From the NCBI GenBank assembly GCA_002013415.1, contig MAEX01000013.1, forward strand, positions 93,639 to 157,638: a stretch of 64,000 nucleotides of DNA, read 5' to 3'. The notes under the pieces are model-generated. The model was not told where the DNA came from and made no database searches. It saw only the letters and a list, made by a program, of their open reading frames with translations. Each line of letters starts with the position of its first letter. Position 1 is the first letter of the stretch. The translations under genes and the position numbers were made by a program. The DNA is from Mycobacterium sp. D16Q14 (lineage in GTDB: Bacteria > Actinomycetota > Actinomycetes > Mycobacteriales > Mycobacteriaceae). Positions 55,565-64,000 of the stretch are shown here, in pieces.

Positions 55565-56911
55565 ATGACCGTTTCGACTGCTGACACGCCAACTCCTTCG
55601 GGCCGGGCTGACACTCGCCGCGCCATCTGGAACACCATCAGAGGGTCGTCCGGCAACCTCGTCGAGTGGTACGACGTCTACGTCTACACCGTCTTCGCGA
55701 TGTACTTCGAGAAGAAATTCTTCGATGAGGCCGACCAGAACTCGACGGTCTACGTGTATGCGATCTTCGCGGTCACGTTCATCACCCGGCCAGTGGGATC
55801 GTGGTTCTTCGGCAGGTTCGCCGACCGGCACGGCCGCCGTGCCGCGCTGACCATCAGCGTCTCGTTGATGGCCGCCTGCTCTATGGTCATCGCCCTGGTG
55901 CCCTCGCGCACCAGCATCGGAATGGCCGCGCCGATCGTGCTGATCCTGTGCAGACTGGTCCAGGGTTTCGCGACCGGCGGCGAGTATGGAACCTCGGCCA
56001 CCTACATGTCCGAGGCCGCCACCCGTGAGCGGCGCGGTTTCTTCTCGTCGTTCCAGTACGTGACGCTGGTGGGCGGCCATGTGCTCGCCCAATTCACGCT
56101 GCTGATCATCCTGACAGTCTTCGACAAGGAGCAAGTTCACGAATTCGGTTGGCGCATAGCCTTTGCCGTCGGAGGTGTGGCCGCGATCGTCGTGTACTGG
56201 TTGCGGCGCACCATGGACGAATCGCTTAGCGACGAACAGCTGGCGGCCATCAAGTCCGGTGAGGACACCAGCTCCGGATCGATGCGCGAGCTACTCGCTC
56301 GGTACTGGCGACCACTGGTGCTGTGCTTCCTCATCACGATGGGCGGCACCCTCGCGTTTTACACTTACAGCGTCAATGCGCCGGCGATCGTCAAGACCGC
56401 CTACAAGGACCAGGCCATGACCGCCACCTGGATCAACTTGGCGGGACTCATCTTCCTGATGCTGCTGCAACCCATTGGCGGGATCATCAGCGACAAGGTG
56501 GGGCGCAGGCCGCTGTTGCTGTGGTTCGGCTTCGGGGGACTCGTCTACACGTATGTCCTCATCACGTACCTGCCCCAGACACGGTCGCCCATCGCGTCAT
56601 TTCTGTTGGTGGCCGGCGCCTACGTGATCTTGACCGGATACACCTCCATCAATGCGCTGGTTAAGTCCGAACTGTTTCCGTCTCATGTGCGTGCACTCGG
56701 CGTAGGTGTGGGCTACGCGCTGGCGAACTCGGTGTTCGGCGGGACGGCGCCCCTGATCTACCAAACCCTCAAGGAACATGGTCAGGTGCCGCTGTTCATC
56801 GGGTACGTCACGGTGTGCATCGCGATTTCCCTGGTGGTCTACCTCTTCTTCCTTACCAACAAGTCGGAGACCTACCTGGACCGCGAGCAGGGCTCGGCGT
56901 TCCAGCGATAG
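55565..56911 (+). CDS. MFS metabolite:H+ symporter (KgtP-like)
   Basis: A 448-aa transporter of the metabolite:H+ symporter branch of the MFS, most like alpha-ketoglutarate permease. Motifs: SSGNLVEWYDVYVYTVFAMYFEKKFF in helix 1, GSWFFGRFADRHGRRAALT between helices 2 and 3, RLVQGFATGGEYGTSATYMSEAA, and the second-half motif GGIISDKVGRRPLL. Twelve helices. It starts 6 bp after the cutinase and may be cotranscribed. The substrate is probably a small carboxylate. Confidence 0.88.
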   Translation: MTVSTADTPTPSGRADTRRAIWNTIRGSSGNLVEWYDVYVYTVFAMYFEKKFFDEADQNSTVYVYAIFAVTFITRPVGSWFFGRFADRHGRRAALTISVSLMAACSMVIALVPSRTSIGMAAPIVLILCRLVQGFATGGEYGTSATYMSEAATRERRGFFSSFQYVTLVGGHVLAQFTLLIILTVFDKEQVHEFGWRIAFAVGGVAAIVVYWLRRTMDESLSDEQLAAIKSGEDTSSGSMRELLARYWRPLVLCFLITMGGTLAFYTYSVNAPAIVKTAYKDQAMTATWINLAGLIFLMLLQPIGGIISDKVGRRPLLLWFGFGGLVYTYVLITYLPQTRSPIASFLLVAGAYVILTGYTSINALVKSELFPSHVRALGVGVGYALANSVFGGTAPLIYQTLKEHGQVPLFIGYVTVCIAISLVVYLFFLTNKSETYLDREQGSAFQR

Positions 56912-56919
56912 GACACGAT

Positions 56920-57432
56920 ATGCGTTGGTTCAGTCGGCGTAAGGCCATCCTTGAGTTACCGGCCGAGCTGTTGGCGTCCGATAGCCCATTGGACGTAGGC
57001 CCATTCGCAACGTTCGACGAGTTCTTCAGGAAGCTGTCGACAGCGCAATGGAACGTGCTGGAAGGCCTCATTGGACGAATCGATGCCTACGACGGCTCAT
57101 TTGGTCATGTGGAGGTCGTAAATCCAGCGGCTGGGGAGCTGACTCTCGGATTCTGTGAGTTCGCGCCGATCACCGATGAGCTGTTCGCCCTGCTGCCAAC
57201 GGCGCGGTTGCGCTCGGTGGATGACTATGGCAAGTACAGCCGTCGGTGGAGCGAACGTGTGGCCGTGGCCAAGTGCGCCGCGGACGTCGAAAGGTACCCC
57301 GCCGGAGAAGCGCTGGCCAGCATCCTCGTGCTCTTTGGTCGTGAACGGATGTTTCCCGGGCTCGTGGTTAAGTACCTCGAGCTCGGCGTGATGTCCGCGT
57401 TGCTGCAACGGGTCATCACCACTCGACCCTGA
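56920..57432 (+). CDS. Hypothetical protein, 170 aa
   Basis: A soluble-looking 170-aa protein with no recognised domain and no membrane segment or signal peptide. The sequence is of mixed composition, with FATFDEFFRKLSTAQWNVLEGLIGRIDAYDGSFGHVEVVN in the first half and MFPGLVVKYLELGVMSALLQRVITTR at the end. ATG 56920 is chosen; the frame upstream is inside the transporter gene. It begins 8 bp after that gene. It is the last gene of the module inserted between rpsQ and rplN. Confidence 0.6.
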   Translation: MRWFSRRKAILELPAELLASDSPLDVGPFATFDEFFRKLSTAQWNVLEGLIGRIDAYDGSFGHVEVVNPAAGELTLGFCEFAPITDELFALLPTARLRSVDDYGKYSRRWSERVAVAKCAADVERYPAGEALASILVLFGRERMFPGLVVKYLELGVMSALLQRVITTRP

Positions 57433-57647
57433 AGCAACGCCGCGAGAGGAGCGGCGTGGATTTGTATCCGACCTGCGGGTTCGCCTACACTAGGGCGGTT
57501 GTCTTGTGGGTGCTTGGCGCCCGGGGGCAGGTAGGCATTCCCACCAGGTGAAAACCGGGGATGACGGGTGCCCTGGAGACAACATGACCGCGTGTGTCGG
57601 GTCGGAATCCGGCACACATCCACTTCCAGGTCACGTAGGAGAGACCA
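57433..57647 (+). promoter_or_regulatory. Promoter and leader of the rplN (spc) operon
   Basis: The interval holds a convincing promoter, TTGTAT (57462-57467), 18 bp, TACACT (57486-57491), giving a leader of about 150 nt to rplN with a TAGGAG ribosome site. It shows that rplN onward is transcribed independently of rpsJ-rpsQ. Confidence 0.7.
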
Positions 57648-58016
57648 GTGATTCAGCAGGAGTCACGGCTGAAGGTCGCCGACAACACCGGTGCCAAGGA
57701 GATCTTGTGCATCCGCGTGCTCGGTGGCTCGTCGCGACGCTACGCCGGGATCGGGGACATCATTGTGGCGACCGTCAAGGACGCCGTCCCCGGAGGCACC
57801 GTCAAGCGTGGTGACGTCGTCAAGGCCGTCATAGTCCGTACCGTCAAAGAGCGTCGCCGCCCGGATGGCAGCTACATCAAGTTCGATGAGAACGCCGCCG
57901 TCATCATCAAGGCCGACAACGACCCGCGTGGCACCCGCATCTTCGGGCCCGTCGGTCGCGAGCTTCGCGACAAGAAGTTCATGAAGATCGTTTCGCTCGC
58001 CCCGGAGGTGCTGTAA
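57648..58016 (+). CDS. rplN: 50S ribosomal protein L14
   Basis: Full-length L14 (122 aa), part of the inter-subunit bridge and translation-factor site. [27 protein letters not shown] and [44 protein letters not shown] are standard. GTG start. First gene of the spc operon here; rplX follows directly after its stop. Confidence 0.98.
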   Translation: MIQQESRLKVADNTGAKEILCIRVLGGSSRRYAGIGDIIVATVKDAVPGGTVKRGDVVKAVIVRTVKERRRPDGSYIKFDENAAVIIKADNDPRGTRIFGPVGRELRDKKFMKIVSLAPEVL

Positions 58017-58334
58017 ATGAAGGTGCACAAGGGCGACAACGTTCTCGTCATCGCCGGCAAGGACAAGGGCGCCAAGGGCAAGGTCATCGCGGCCTACCCG
58101 GAGCGCAACCGTGTCCTCGTCGAGGGCGTGAACCGTATCAAGAAGCACACCGCGCAGTCGGCCAATGAGCGTGGCGCGCAGTCAGGCGGGATTGTTACCC
58201 AGGAGGCCGCCATCCACGTGTCGAACGTGATGGTGATCGACTCCGACGGCAAGCCGACCCGTATCGGCTACCGCATAGACGAAGAGACCGGCAAGAAGGT
58301 CCGTATCTCCCGCCGCAACGGGAAGGACATCTGA
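58017..58334 (+). CDS. rplX: 50S ribosomal protein L24
   Basis: Full-length L24 (105 aa), an assembly initiator of the 50S subunit. KOW motif: [44 protein letters not shown]. Starts at the base after the rplN stop. TGA overlaps the rplE ATG. Confidence 0.98.
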   Translation: MKVHKGDNVLVIAGKDKGAKGKVIAAYPERNRVLVEGVNRIKKHTAQSANERGAQSGGIVTQEAAIHVSNVMVIDSDGKPTRIGYRIDEETGKKVRISRRNGKDI

Positions 58335-58915
58335 TGACCACCACCGAAAACACTCAGCCCCGTCTGAAGGCTCGCTACCGCGAAGAGATCAAGACCGCGC
58401 TGAACGAAGAGTTCAAGTACGCCAACGTGATGCAGATCCCGGGCGTCGTGAAGGTCGTCGTCAACATGGGTGTGGGTGACGCCGCGCGCGACGCCAAGCT
58501 CATCAACGGCGCCGTCACCGACCTGGCCGCTATCACGGGCCAGAAGCCGGAGATCCGCAAGGCTCGCAAGTCCATCGCACAGTTCAAGCTGCGTGAAGGC
58601 ATGCCGATCGGTGCCCGCGTCACGCTGCGCGGAGACCGCATGTGGGAGTTCCTGGACCGACTCGTGTCCATTGCGCTGCCGCGTATCCGCGACTTCCGCG
58701 GCCTGTCGCCCAAGCAGTTCGACGGCAAGGGCAACTACACCTTCGGTCTCACCGAGCAGTCGATGTTCCACGAGATCGACGTGGACTCCATTGACCGCCC
58801 GCGGGGCATGGACATCACCGTCGTCACCTCGGCGACCACCGACGACGAGGGGCGGGCACTGCTGCGGCAACTCGGCTTCCCCTTCAAAGAACTTGAGCAG
58901 GGAGCGAAGAAGTAG
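58334..58915 (+). CDS. rplE: 50S ribosomal protein L5
   Basis: Full-length L5 (193 aa), which binds 5S rRNA in the central protuberance. [54 protein letters not shown] and [29 protein letters not shown] are the expected blocks. rpsN(Z) starts directly after its stop. Confidence 0.98.
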   Translation: MTTTENTQPRLKARYREEIKTALNEEFKYANVMQIPGVVKVVVNMGVGDAARDAKLINGAVTDLAAITGQKPEIRKARKSIAQFKLREGMPIGARVTLRGDRMWEFLDRLVSIALPRIRDFRGLSPKQFDGKGNYTFGLTEQSMFHEIDVDSIDRPRGMDITVVTSATTDDEGRALLRQLGFPFKELEQGAKK

Positions 58916-59101
58916 ATGGCGAAGACTGCGCTGGTCAATAAGGCCAACAAGAAGCCGAAGTTCGCGGTGCGCGCATACACCCGGTGCAACCGGTGTGGAC
59001 GCCCGCACGCCGTGTTCCGCAAGTTCGGCCTGTGCCGAATCTGCTTGCGGGAGATGGCACACGCCGGCGAACTGCCCGGCATCCGCAAGAGCAGCTGGTA
59101 A
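58916..59101 (+). CDS. rpsN: 30S ribosomal protein S14, zinc-binding type
   Basis: A short S14 (61 aa) of the type Z form: four Cys as CNRCGRPH and [16 protein letters not shown] form the zinc site. It is the housekeeping C+ paralogue kept in the spc operon (rpsZ/rpsN1 of mycobacteria); a longer C- form is usually encoded with rpmB/rpmG elsewhere. A strong hairpin follows. Confidence 0.97.
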   Translation: MAKTALVNKANKKPKFAVRAYTRCNRCGRPHAVFRKFGLCRICLREMAHAGELPGIRKSSW

Positions 59102-59110
59102 ACCTCTGCA

Positions 59111-59144
59111 CAATAGGCCGGGACTTTCGAGTCCCGGCCTATTG
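59111..59144 (+). terminator. Hairpin terminator after rpsN
   Basis: Perfect 15-bp arms CAATAGGCCGGGACT and AGTCCCGGCCTATTG enclose a stable TTCG tetraloop, 9 nt after the rpsN stop. There is no T tract, as is common in mycobacterial terminators. Confidence 0.85.
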
Positions 59145-59155
59145 GCGTCTCTCCG

Positions 59156-59189
59156 ATGGCCGTGAAGCCCTGCCAGGCTCCACGGCCAT
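59156..59189. repeat. Second hairpin before the esterase gene
   Basis: Inverted repeat ATGGCCGTG (59156-59164) and CACGGCCAT (59181-59189) with an inner AGCC/GGCT pair gives a long, nearly continuous stem. It begins 11 nt after the rpsN hairpin and ends 32 nt before ATG 59221. It may reinforce termination or act as an operator or RNA structure for the esterase. Confidence 0.65.
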
Positions 59190-59220
59190 TACGCTTGCGG
59201 CCGTGCCAGTGAAGCGTGAC

Positions 59221-60741
59221 ATGACGCGGCGGTTGTTGGTTGTGCTGGTTGCACTCGTGGCCGCCGTGGTGTCGTGCAGCCCCACCACGGCCGCGGATCC
59301 GACGATCGTCAACACCCGCGCGGGTGCGGTGCGTGGGCACATCGACGACGAAGTACGTGTCTTCACCGCCATTCCTTATGCGGCGCCGCCGGTCGGCCCG
59401 CGACGATTCACCGAGCCGGAGCCTGTCGCGCCGTGGTCGGATACCCGTGATGCGACGGGCCCCGGCGTCGAATGCCCGCAGCCGGGAGCCGAGAGCGATC
59501 TGACCCAGAACGAGGACTGTCTGGTCCTCAACGTCACCATGCCGCGGCACACCCAGGGGAAAGTGCCGGTGCTGGTGTGGATTCACGGCGGCGCCTTCAT
59601 CTCCGGTAATGGTGTCGGCTACAACGCACGAAAGCTGGCCGCCCAGGGCGGAATCGCCGTCGTCACCATCAACTACCGACTAGGGACGTTGGGGTTCTTG
59701 GCCACCCCGGGTCTGTCCGATGTGATCGGCAACTACGGGCTGCTGGATCAGGAGGCGGCGCTGCGATGGGTGCGCGACAACATCGCCGCGTTCGGAGGCG
59801 ATCCCGGGCAGGTGACGATCGGCGGCCAATCAGCGGGCGGCGTATCGGTGTGCGACCTGATGGTGGCGCCGAGCGCCGCTGGCCTGTTCCGATCCGCGAT
59901 CATGGAGAGCGCTCCATGCCAGGCGCAGGCCCCGGTCTCTTCTGCCGTCCGCGATAGCGCGGCCTACGCGGCCGAGGTGGGTTGCCCGGCGGGGCCCGGC
60001 ACCGCCGGTTGCTTGCGCACACTATCGGTCGACGCGCTGCGGGATTCGCCGCAGTTCACCGGCATAGGGCTACCGGTGAGCCCGGTGACCGGGACGCCAG
60101 AGCTTCCGGCGCCGCCACTGGACGCGTTCACGAGTGGCTTGGCCTCGCCCGTCCCTGTCCTCATAGGCAGCAATGCCAACGAGGCCACGGTGTTTGAGGC
60201 CCAGCAGTACCAGCACAAGCCCGTGCCGAGCACCGCCGAGGAGTATCAGCGCGCGCTCGACAGCAAGTACGCGGACAGGGCCGCGGAACTCGCGCGGAGA
60301 TATCCCCTGTCCGCGTACGGTGGAAATGTGCTCGCCGCGCTCGCGGCGATCGACACCGATAACAGCTATGCGTGCCCGACCCTCGGTCTGGCCGAGGCGT
60401 TGGTTAGAAAGACGCCGGTGTACGCATACGAATTTGCCGACCCTGCCGCGCCGGTAGATCAGCAGTACCGGGACGCACCGTTGCCGCTGGGGGCCTCGCA
60501 CGGTTCGGAATTGGGATATCTGTTCGATCTGTCCAGATCGTTGAGTCAGGAGTCCGCCGCCCTGTCCACACGAATGATCCAGTACTGGACACAGTTCGTG
60601 AAGACCGGGAATCCGAACGGTGACGGCCAACCAGAATGGCCCAAATATCTACCCGGAGGTGCGTTCCTGCGCCTGGCGCCGCCAACGCCACAGTCGGGAG
60701 AAGGTTTCGCCAATACCCATCAGTGCGGTTACTGGCGGTAG
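59221..60741 (+). CDS. Lipoprotein type-B carboxylesterase
   Basis: A 506-aa carboxylesterase/lipase (type B). Signal peptide MTRRLLVVLVALVAAVVSC ends in lipobox VVSC. Body: AIPYAAPPVGPRRF, EDCLVLNVTMP, VLVWIHGGAFISG (oxyanion), nucleophile GGQSAGGVS, acid region GSNANEAT and His in GASHGSELGYLF complete the triad. It is probably anchored at the cell envelope and hydrolyses ester substrates. GTG codons at 59203 and 59209 are possible earlier starts; ATG 59221 gives the cleanest signal peptide. Confidence 0.9.
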   Translation: MTRRLLVVLVALVAAVVSCSPTTAADPTIVNTRAGAVRGHIDDEVRVFTAIPYAAPPVGPRRFTEPEPVAPWSDTRDATGPGVECPQPGAESDLTQNEDCLVLNVTMPRHTQGKVPVLVWIHGGAFISGNGVGYNARKLAAQGGIAVVTINYRLGTLGFLATPGLSDVIGNYGLLDQEAALRWVRDNIAAFGGDPGQVTIGGQSAGGVSVCDLMVAPSAAGLFRSAIMESAPCQAQAPVSSAVRDSAAYAAEVGCPAGPGTAGCLRTLSVDALRDSPQFTGIGLPVSPVTGTPELPAPPLDAFTSGLASPVPVLIGSNANEATVFEAQQYQHKPVPSTAEEYQRALDSKYADRAAELARRYPLSAYGGNVLAALAAIDTDNSYACPTLGLAEALVRKTPVYAYEFADPAAPVDQQYRDAPLPLGASHGSELGYLFDLSRSLSQESAALSTRMIQYWTQFVKTGNPNGDGQPEWPKYLPGGAFLRLAPPTPQSGEGFANTHQCGYWR

Positions 60742-60792
60742 CGGCGGCTGCTCCAGGCAAATCTGGAAACGCTCGTCATCTAGAATCGGCCG

Positions 60793-62808
60793 GTGGTTGA
60801 CCGCCGTCGCGACATTCAAGGGTTGCGGGCGGTAGCCATTCTTCTCGTCGTCGCTTATCACAGCGGTCTGCCCGTCTCCGGCGGATTCATCGGTGTCGAC
60901 GTCTTCTTCGTCATCTCCGGATTCGTGATCACCCGACTGCTGCTGCGTGAGACCGATCGGGCGGGGCGCATCGACGTGCGGCGCTTCTACGCGCGCCGGG
61001 TGCGGCGTCTGCTGCCCGCGCTCGCACTCCTGATTATCGTGGTGCTCCCGGTGACCGCCGTCATCCAAAGTCCGCTGGGGTCAATGCAGGTCGCGGCGCG
61101 AACCGCCGCCGCCGCGGCGTTGTTCGTCTCGAACGCGGTGCTTTTCCTGGAACCCTCGGGCTACTTCGCCGCGCCGGCGGTGATGAATCCATTCCTGCAC
61201 ACCTGGTCGCTGGCAGTCGAGGAGCAGTTCTACCTGATATTCCCGGGCCTGATGGTGCTGGCGGCTGACGTGGCAATGCTGCGGCGGGTCAGTCGGCTGC
61301 TCATCACGTTCTCGCTGCTTCTGGCGCTATCGGTCTCATCGCTGCTGCTCGCGATCTACCTGACGGCCAGCGATGGTCTCCCTTTTCACGCGCACAACGC
61401 GGCATTCTCGTTTTACAGCTCGCCCACGCGCGCATGGGAATTCGGGGTCGGTGCGCTGATCGCGCTGGGGGAGAGCCGGATACGCCGATGGAGCAGTCGG
61501 GTGGCGTTGCCGATCGCGGTCCTGGGTGCGGCCGGTGTCCTCTGGGGCGCCGTCGCGATATCCGCGACGGACCCGTTTCCGGGAATCAATGCGCTGGTCC
61601 CGGTGCTGGGCTCGGGCCTGCTGATCGTCGCGGGGTCGGTATCGGCGCAGCAGCCCGTCGGCTGGGTGCTGTCCTCGGCGCCGATGCAATGGATGGGGGA
61701 CTTGTCCTATAGCTGGTACCTGTGGCACTGGCCGCTCATCGTTTTCGCCAACAATCTGTTGAGCGCCGAGTATCGGTGGGTGGTGCCCTGCGCGGGCGTG
61801 CTCTCGCTGCTTCCGGCCTGGTTGTCGAAGCGCTATGTCGAAGACCCGATTCGTGCGGGCCGAAAGCTGGCCGATCTTCGCGCGCCGCGACTCGCGGCGA
61901 CCTCCGTCGGATTGGCGGTGCTCGTTTCGGCGGTGACATTCGGTGCCGCACAGATAGCCACACCCGCGATTCGTGACGCGCGTGCGCAGCGAGCGGCCCA
62001 TCTGGATGTCGTCAGAGGGTGTATCGGCAACATGCCGGATGACGAAAAGACTCGTCTGGACTGCGTGTGGCCCGGAGGCGGAGACGTCGATTCGCGGTCG
62101 GTCGTACTTGTCGGTGATTCCAACGCCGGACAGTTCGCCGAGGCGCTCATCCCGGCGGCGACACAGCAAAACCGGACGATGATCCTCGCGACAAACGCAG
62201 CCTGCCCCTTCGTCGAGCTCGTCCTCGATCCCTCACCGCCTGGCTGCATCGATTTCGTGCGGAGCTGGACGAGCGCGCTGGCGGCAGTCCGGCCGGGACT
62301 GGCGGTGATCGCCTCCGCATCAAGCGATTACTTCCTGGCCGATCAACATGTCCGCTTCCAGCTTCCTGATACGCAGGAATGGGTCGGCGATGATGCCGGT
62401 AAGGGCCGGTTGTGGCAGCAGGGGATGGCGGCGGTGCTGCAGAAGCTGTCGGCGGTGCGCGTCCCCGTGGTCGTCGTGCATACCTTGCCGCATTTCGTGA
62501 ACTGGGATCTGTACAAATGCCCGGGTTACGAGGCCTGGACATCCCCCTCCCACTGCGGCCGCACCGTCGCGTTGGCGGACATTCAGCGGCAACAGAACAT
62601 CGCCATGGCGGCCGAGCAGCGTGCCGCCGGTGGACTTCCCGGGGTGTCCACCGTTGACCTGGGTTCAGCGATGTGTCCGGACGCCATATGCCGCACCAAT
62701 ATGGGTGCGCGCTGGGTGGCGCGCGACGGCGGGCACATCACGGTGGGCGAAGCTCAACGGCTGCAGCCGGAATTCACGCGCCTCATCGCTGAGCGCGCCC
62801 GTGCATGA
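60793..62808 (+). CDS. Acyltransferase-3 / SGNH fusion protein
   Basis: A 671-aa membrane acyltransferase of the OafA/YrhL type. N-terminal acyltransferase-3 domain (residues 1 to about 340): DIQGLRAVAILLVVAYHSGLPVSGGFIGVDVFFVISGFVITRLLL, the FYARRVRRLLPALALL block, HTWSLAVEEQFYLIFP and SYSWYLWHWPLIVF, with about ten helices. C-terminal SGNH hydrolase-like domain has the block VVLVGDSNAGQFAEAL and late DGGHIT (His). Such proteins acetylate surface glycans or lipids. GTG 60793 lies 6 nt after a -10 TAGAAT (60781-60786), so it is leaderless. Confidence 0.92.
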   Translation: MVDRRRDIQGLRAVAILLVVAYHSGLPVSGGFIGVDVFFVISGFVITRLLLRETDRAGRIDVRRFYARRVRRLLPALALLIIVVLPVTAVIQSPLGSMQVAARTAAAAALFVSNAVLFLEPSGYFAAPAVMNPFLHTWSLAVEEQFYLIFPGLMVLAADVAMLRRVSRLLITFSLLLALSVSSLLLAIYLTASDGLPFHAHNAAFSFYSSPTRAWEFGVGALIALGESRIRRWSSRVALPIAVLGAAGVLWGAVAISATDPFPGINALVPVLGSGLLIVAGSVSAQQPVGWVLSSAPMQWMGDLSYSWYLWHWPLIVFANNLLSAEYRWVVPCAGVLSLLPAWLSKRYVEDPIRAGRKLADLRAPRLAATSVGLAVLVSAVTFGAAQIATPAIRDARAQRAAHLDVVRGCIGNMPDDEKTRLDCVWPGGGDVDSRSVVLVGDSNAGQFAEALIPAATQQNRTMILATNAACPFVELVLDPSPPGCIDFVRSWTSALAAVRPGLAVIASASSDYFLADQHVRFQLPDTQEWVGDDAGKGRLWQQGMAAVLQKLSAVRVPVVVVHTLPHFVNWDLYKCPGYEAWTSPSHCGRTVALADIQRQQNIAMAAEQRAAGGLPGVSTVDLGSAMCPDAICRTNMGARWVARDGGHITVGEAQRLQPEFTRLIAERARA

Positions 62809-63220
62809 GTCGACGAGAATGACGTGACTCGCGGTATCCCAGCCCAACGTCGCTGGGCCACATGATTCCGGGTCAGCAACCTTCTCTGCTGTGCCGGAGG
62901 GCTCGCGTGGGCCGAGACCGGCGTGCGTGTCAATTCCGGGTCGTGCGATCGGATGCTTTGCTGTTGATTCGGCGCTGTGCGTGTGTCGTGCGGTGGGGAA
63001 CGTTCTGGGGCTGTGGCCTGTGCAGGAGTTCTCTGTGCAGTGTTGTGCATCTCGCAACGAACGGCTGAGTTAGCGACGGTGGTCCAGCTGGTATACCTTT
63101 GTGATGCCGCATTGCTGATAGTCCGGCAGTGGCTCGACAAACTCGCTGATCTGGAGGGTTGGGCAGCGAGAGGGGTCGAAGAAATCATGTCTGAGCAAAT
63201 AATGACGAATGGACACACCG
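62809..63220. other. Non-coding interval
   Basis: About 410 bp without a supportable gene. An inverted repeat CCCAGC-N8-GCTGGG (62838-62857) soon after the acyltransferase stop could be a terminator. Short frames exist on both strands but have no ribosome site or coding-like composition. Somewhat lower GC toward 63070-63210, where a promoter for the next gene should lie; no single hexamer pair stood out. Confidence 0.5.
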
Positions 63221-63748
63221 ATGCAGGTCTCGCAGGGTCGACGAGAAATCACCAAGGTGCGGTTGCGCACAACCGGCGTGGCAGCGCTCGCAGCGCTGGC
63301 CCTTGTGGCACTTCCCGGTGTGGCCAGTGCCGACCCCGAGGTACTGCAGTCCACTGATCAGCTCGGCCTGCGGTTCGAGAAGACCAGCACTCCTCAGCCG
63401 GAGGGGGCAACCACCACCATCACGGTGCGTACCGCCGACGGCAAGGTTGTGCAGACGATCTCCGAGCCCTTCAAAGGCTGGCTCAACGGCGCGGCGGTCG
63501 AGTTGCGCGACATCGATCAGGACGGGCGTGACGATCTGCTCGTTCAGGTAGACGCGCGCGTCAAGGACGGGAAATGGGCGATCTGGCACGCGTCGGGTAG
63601 CAACCCGAAGCTGTCACGCGTCGGCGTCGTCGACGGGCATCCAGTGCCTGCCGGACCTGGTGTGATCGAGACGGAGACCGAGCAGGGCACATTCTTCTAC
63701 ACCATCAAGGGCAACGCACTGGCCATCGCGCCCGCGCCTGCCGCGTAG
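63221..63748 (+). CDS. Small secreted protein with Asp-rich loop
   Basis: A 175-aa exported protein of unknown function. The signal peptide VRLRTTGVAALAALALVALPGVASA is followed by the cleavage site ASA/DPEV. The mature protein includes LRDIDQDGRDDLLVQVD, an Asp-rich calcium-loop-like motif seen in FG-GAP/VCBS or dockerin-type repeats. The start is uncertain: ATG 63209, ATG 63221 and GTG 63257 are all in frame, and the last gives the shortest signal peptide n-region. It stands alone before the gdhA gene. Confidence 0.72.
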   Translation: MQVSQGRREITKVRLRTTGVAALAALALVALPGVASADPEVLQSTDQLGLRFEKTSTPQPEGATTTITVRTADGKVVQTISEPFKGWLNGAAVELRDIDQDGRDDLLVQVDARVKDGKWAIWHASGSNPKLSRVGVVDGHPVPAGPGVIETETEQGTFFYTIKGNALAIAPAPAA

Positions 63749-63805
63749 CCTCGCGGTTTGATACCGCCGCATTAGCCAAATGTGCTGTGGTGCACTCTAT
63801 TAGGT

Positions 63806-64000
63806 ATGTCAGAGGCTTTGCACCCCGTCTTTCAGCCGCGTTTCGAAACAGTTCTCGCACGTAACCCGGGAGAGGCAGAGTTTCAGCAGGCTGTTTTCGA
63901 GGTGATGGCCAGTCTGACTCCCTTGGTGGGCAAGACACCGGACTACGACCGCTGGTCGATTCTGCAACGGATCTGTGAACCAGAGCGGCAGATCATCTTG
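63806..64000 (+). CDS. gdhA: NADP-type glutamate dehydrogenase, 5' part
   Basis: The first 65 codons of a glutamate dehydrogenase of the hexameric NADP type, cut by the window end. VLARNPGEAEFQQAVFEVMASLTPLVGKTPDYDR and ILQRICEPERQIIL match the N-terminal helices of GdhA, where the motif EPER precedes the substrate domain. The enzyme aminates 2-oxoglutarate to glutamate. ATG 63806 is the only good start. The catalytic lysines are outside the window. Confidence 0.88.
   Translation, partial: MSEALHPVFQPRFETVLARNPGEAEFQQAVFEVMASLTPLVGKTPDYDRWSILQRICEPERQIIL

Noticed and set aside
62862..63357. Short plus-strand frames in the interval before the secreted protein
   Set aside because: Cys/Arg-rich, no ribosome site, and the last one overlaps the secreted protein gene in another frame.

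Overview
The window is a GC-rich actinobacterial chromosome segment. Its gene order is that of a mycobacterium: rpoB-rpoC, fadE8/echA4/PaaX-type regulator/echA5, two DUF3060 proteins plus a TetR regulator, rpsL-rpsG-fusA-tuf, the mycofactocin (mft) cluster, then the S10 ribosomal operon. This follows the Mycobacterium tuberculosis Rv0667-Rv0719 backbone closely. The accessory content (DUF2236 genes, tandem DUF3558 lipoproteins, ethanolamine genes beside mft) and the moderate GC suggest a rapid grower, possibly the Mycobacteroides abscessus/chelonae group. The species assignment is inference. No tRNA, rRNA, CRISPR array, insertion sequence or prophage was seen.

Layout: 1-5713 holds the 3' part of rpoB and all of rpoC, closed by a strong terminator. 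5741-9654 holds a small membrane protein, an amino-acid permease, an ArsR/SRPBCC/DUF1905 mini-operon whose operator lies inside its promoter, and an EthD-like protein. 9701-13766 is an acyl-CoA dehydrogenase, two enoyl-CoA hydratase paralogues and a PaaX-type regulator in one tight operon. 13841-16648 holds two DUF3558 lipoproteins, two DUF3060 proteins and a TetR regulator. 17022-21353 is the str operon (rpsL, rpsG, fusA, tuf), with a perfect hairpin in front of tuf. 21488-24314 carries one intact DUF2236 (MpaB/rubber-oxygenase-like) gene and one decayed paralogue, both behind the same promoter/operator architecture.

24429-32534 starts with a SHOCT membrane protein and a mycofactocin-type SDR. 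A complete arginine/ornithine catabolic island follows (ddaH-rocD-rocE-USP with a divergent Lrp/AsnC regulator), then a ferredoxin reductase. 32541-39858 is mftR and mftA-G. It runs straight into an ethanolamine permease and ethanolamine ammonia-lyase (eutB, eutC) at 39920-43576. Ethanolamine ammonia-lyase releases acetaldehyde, while mycofactocin supports alcohol oxidation, so the two systems probably meet at the same C2 metabolites. 43624-47657 holds a thiolase-like protein without the usual nucleophilic Cys, a cytochrome P450, a DUF4442 hotdog protein and a frameshifted PNPOx-like pseudogene.

48031-59101 is the S10/spc ribosomal gene set, rpsJ to rpsN(Z). It is split between rpsQ and rplN by a module of a KstR-box-associated C-C bond hydrolase, a cutinase, a KgtP-like transporter and a hypothetical protein. 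59221-64000 holds a lipoprotein carboxylesterase, an acyltransferase-3/SGNH protein, a small secreted protein and the start of an NADP-type glutamate dehydrogenase. At least seven genes have a -10 hexamer ending 6-7 nt before the start codon, the signature of leaderless transcripts. I used this to choose several starts.
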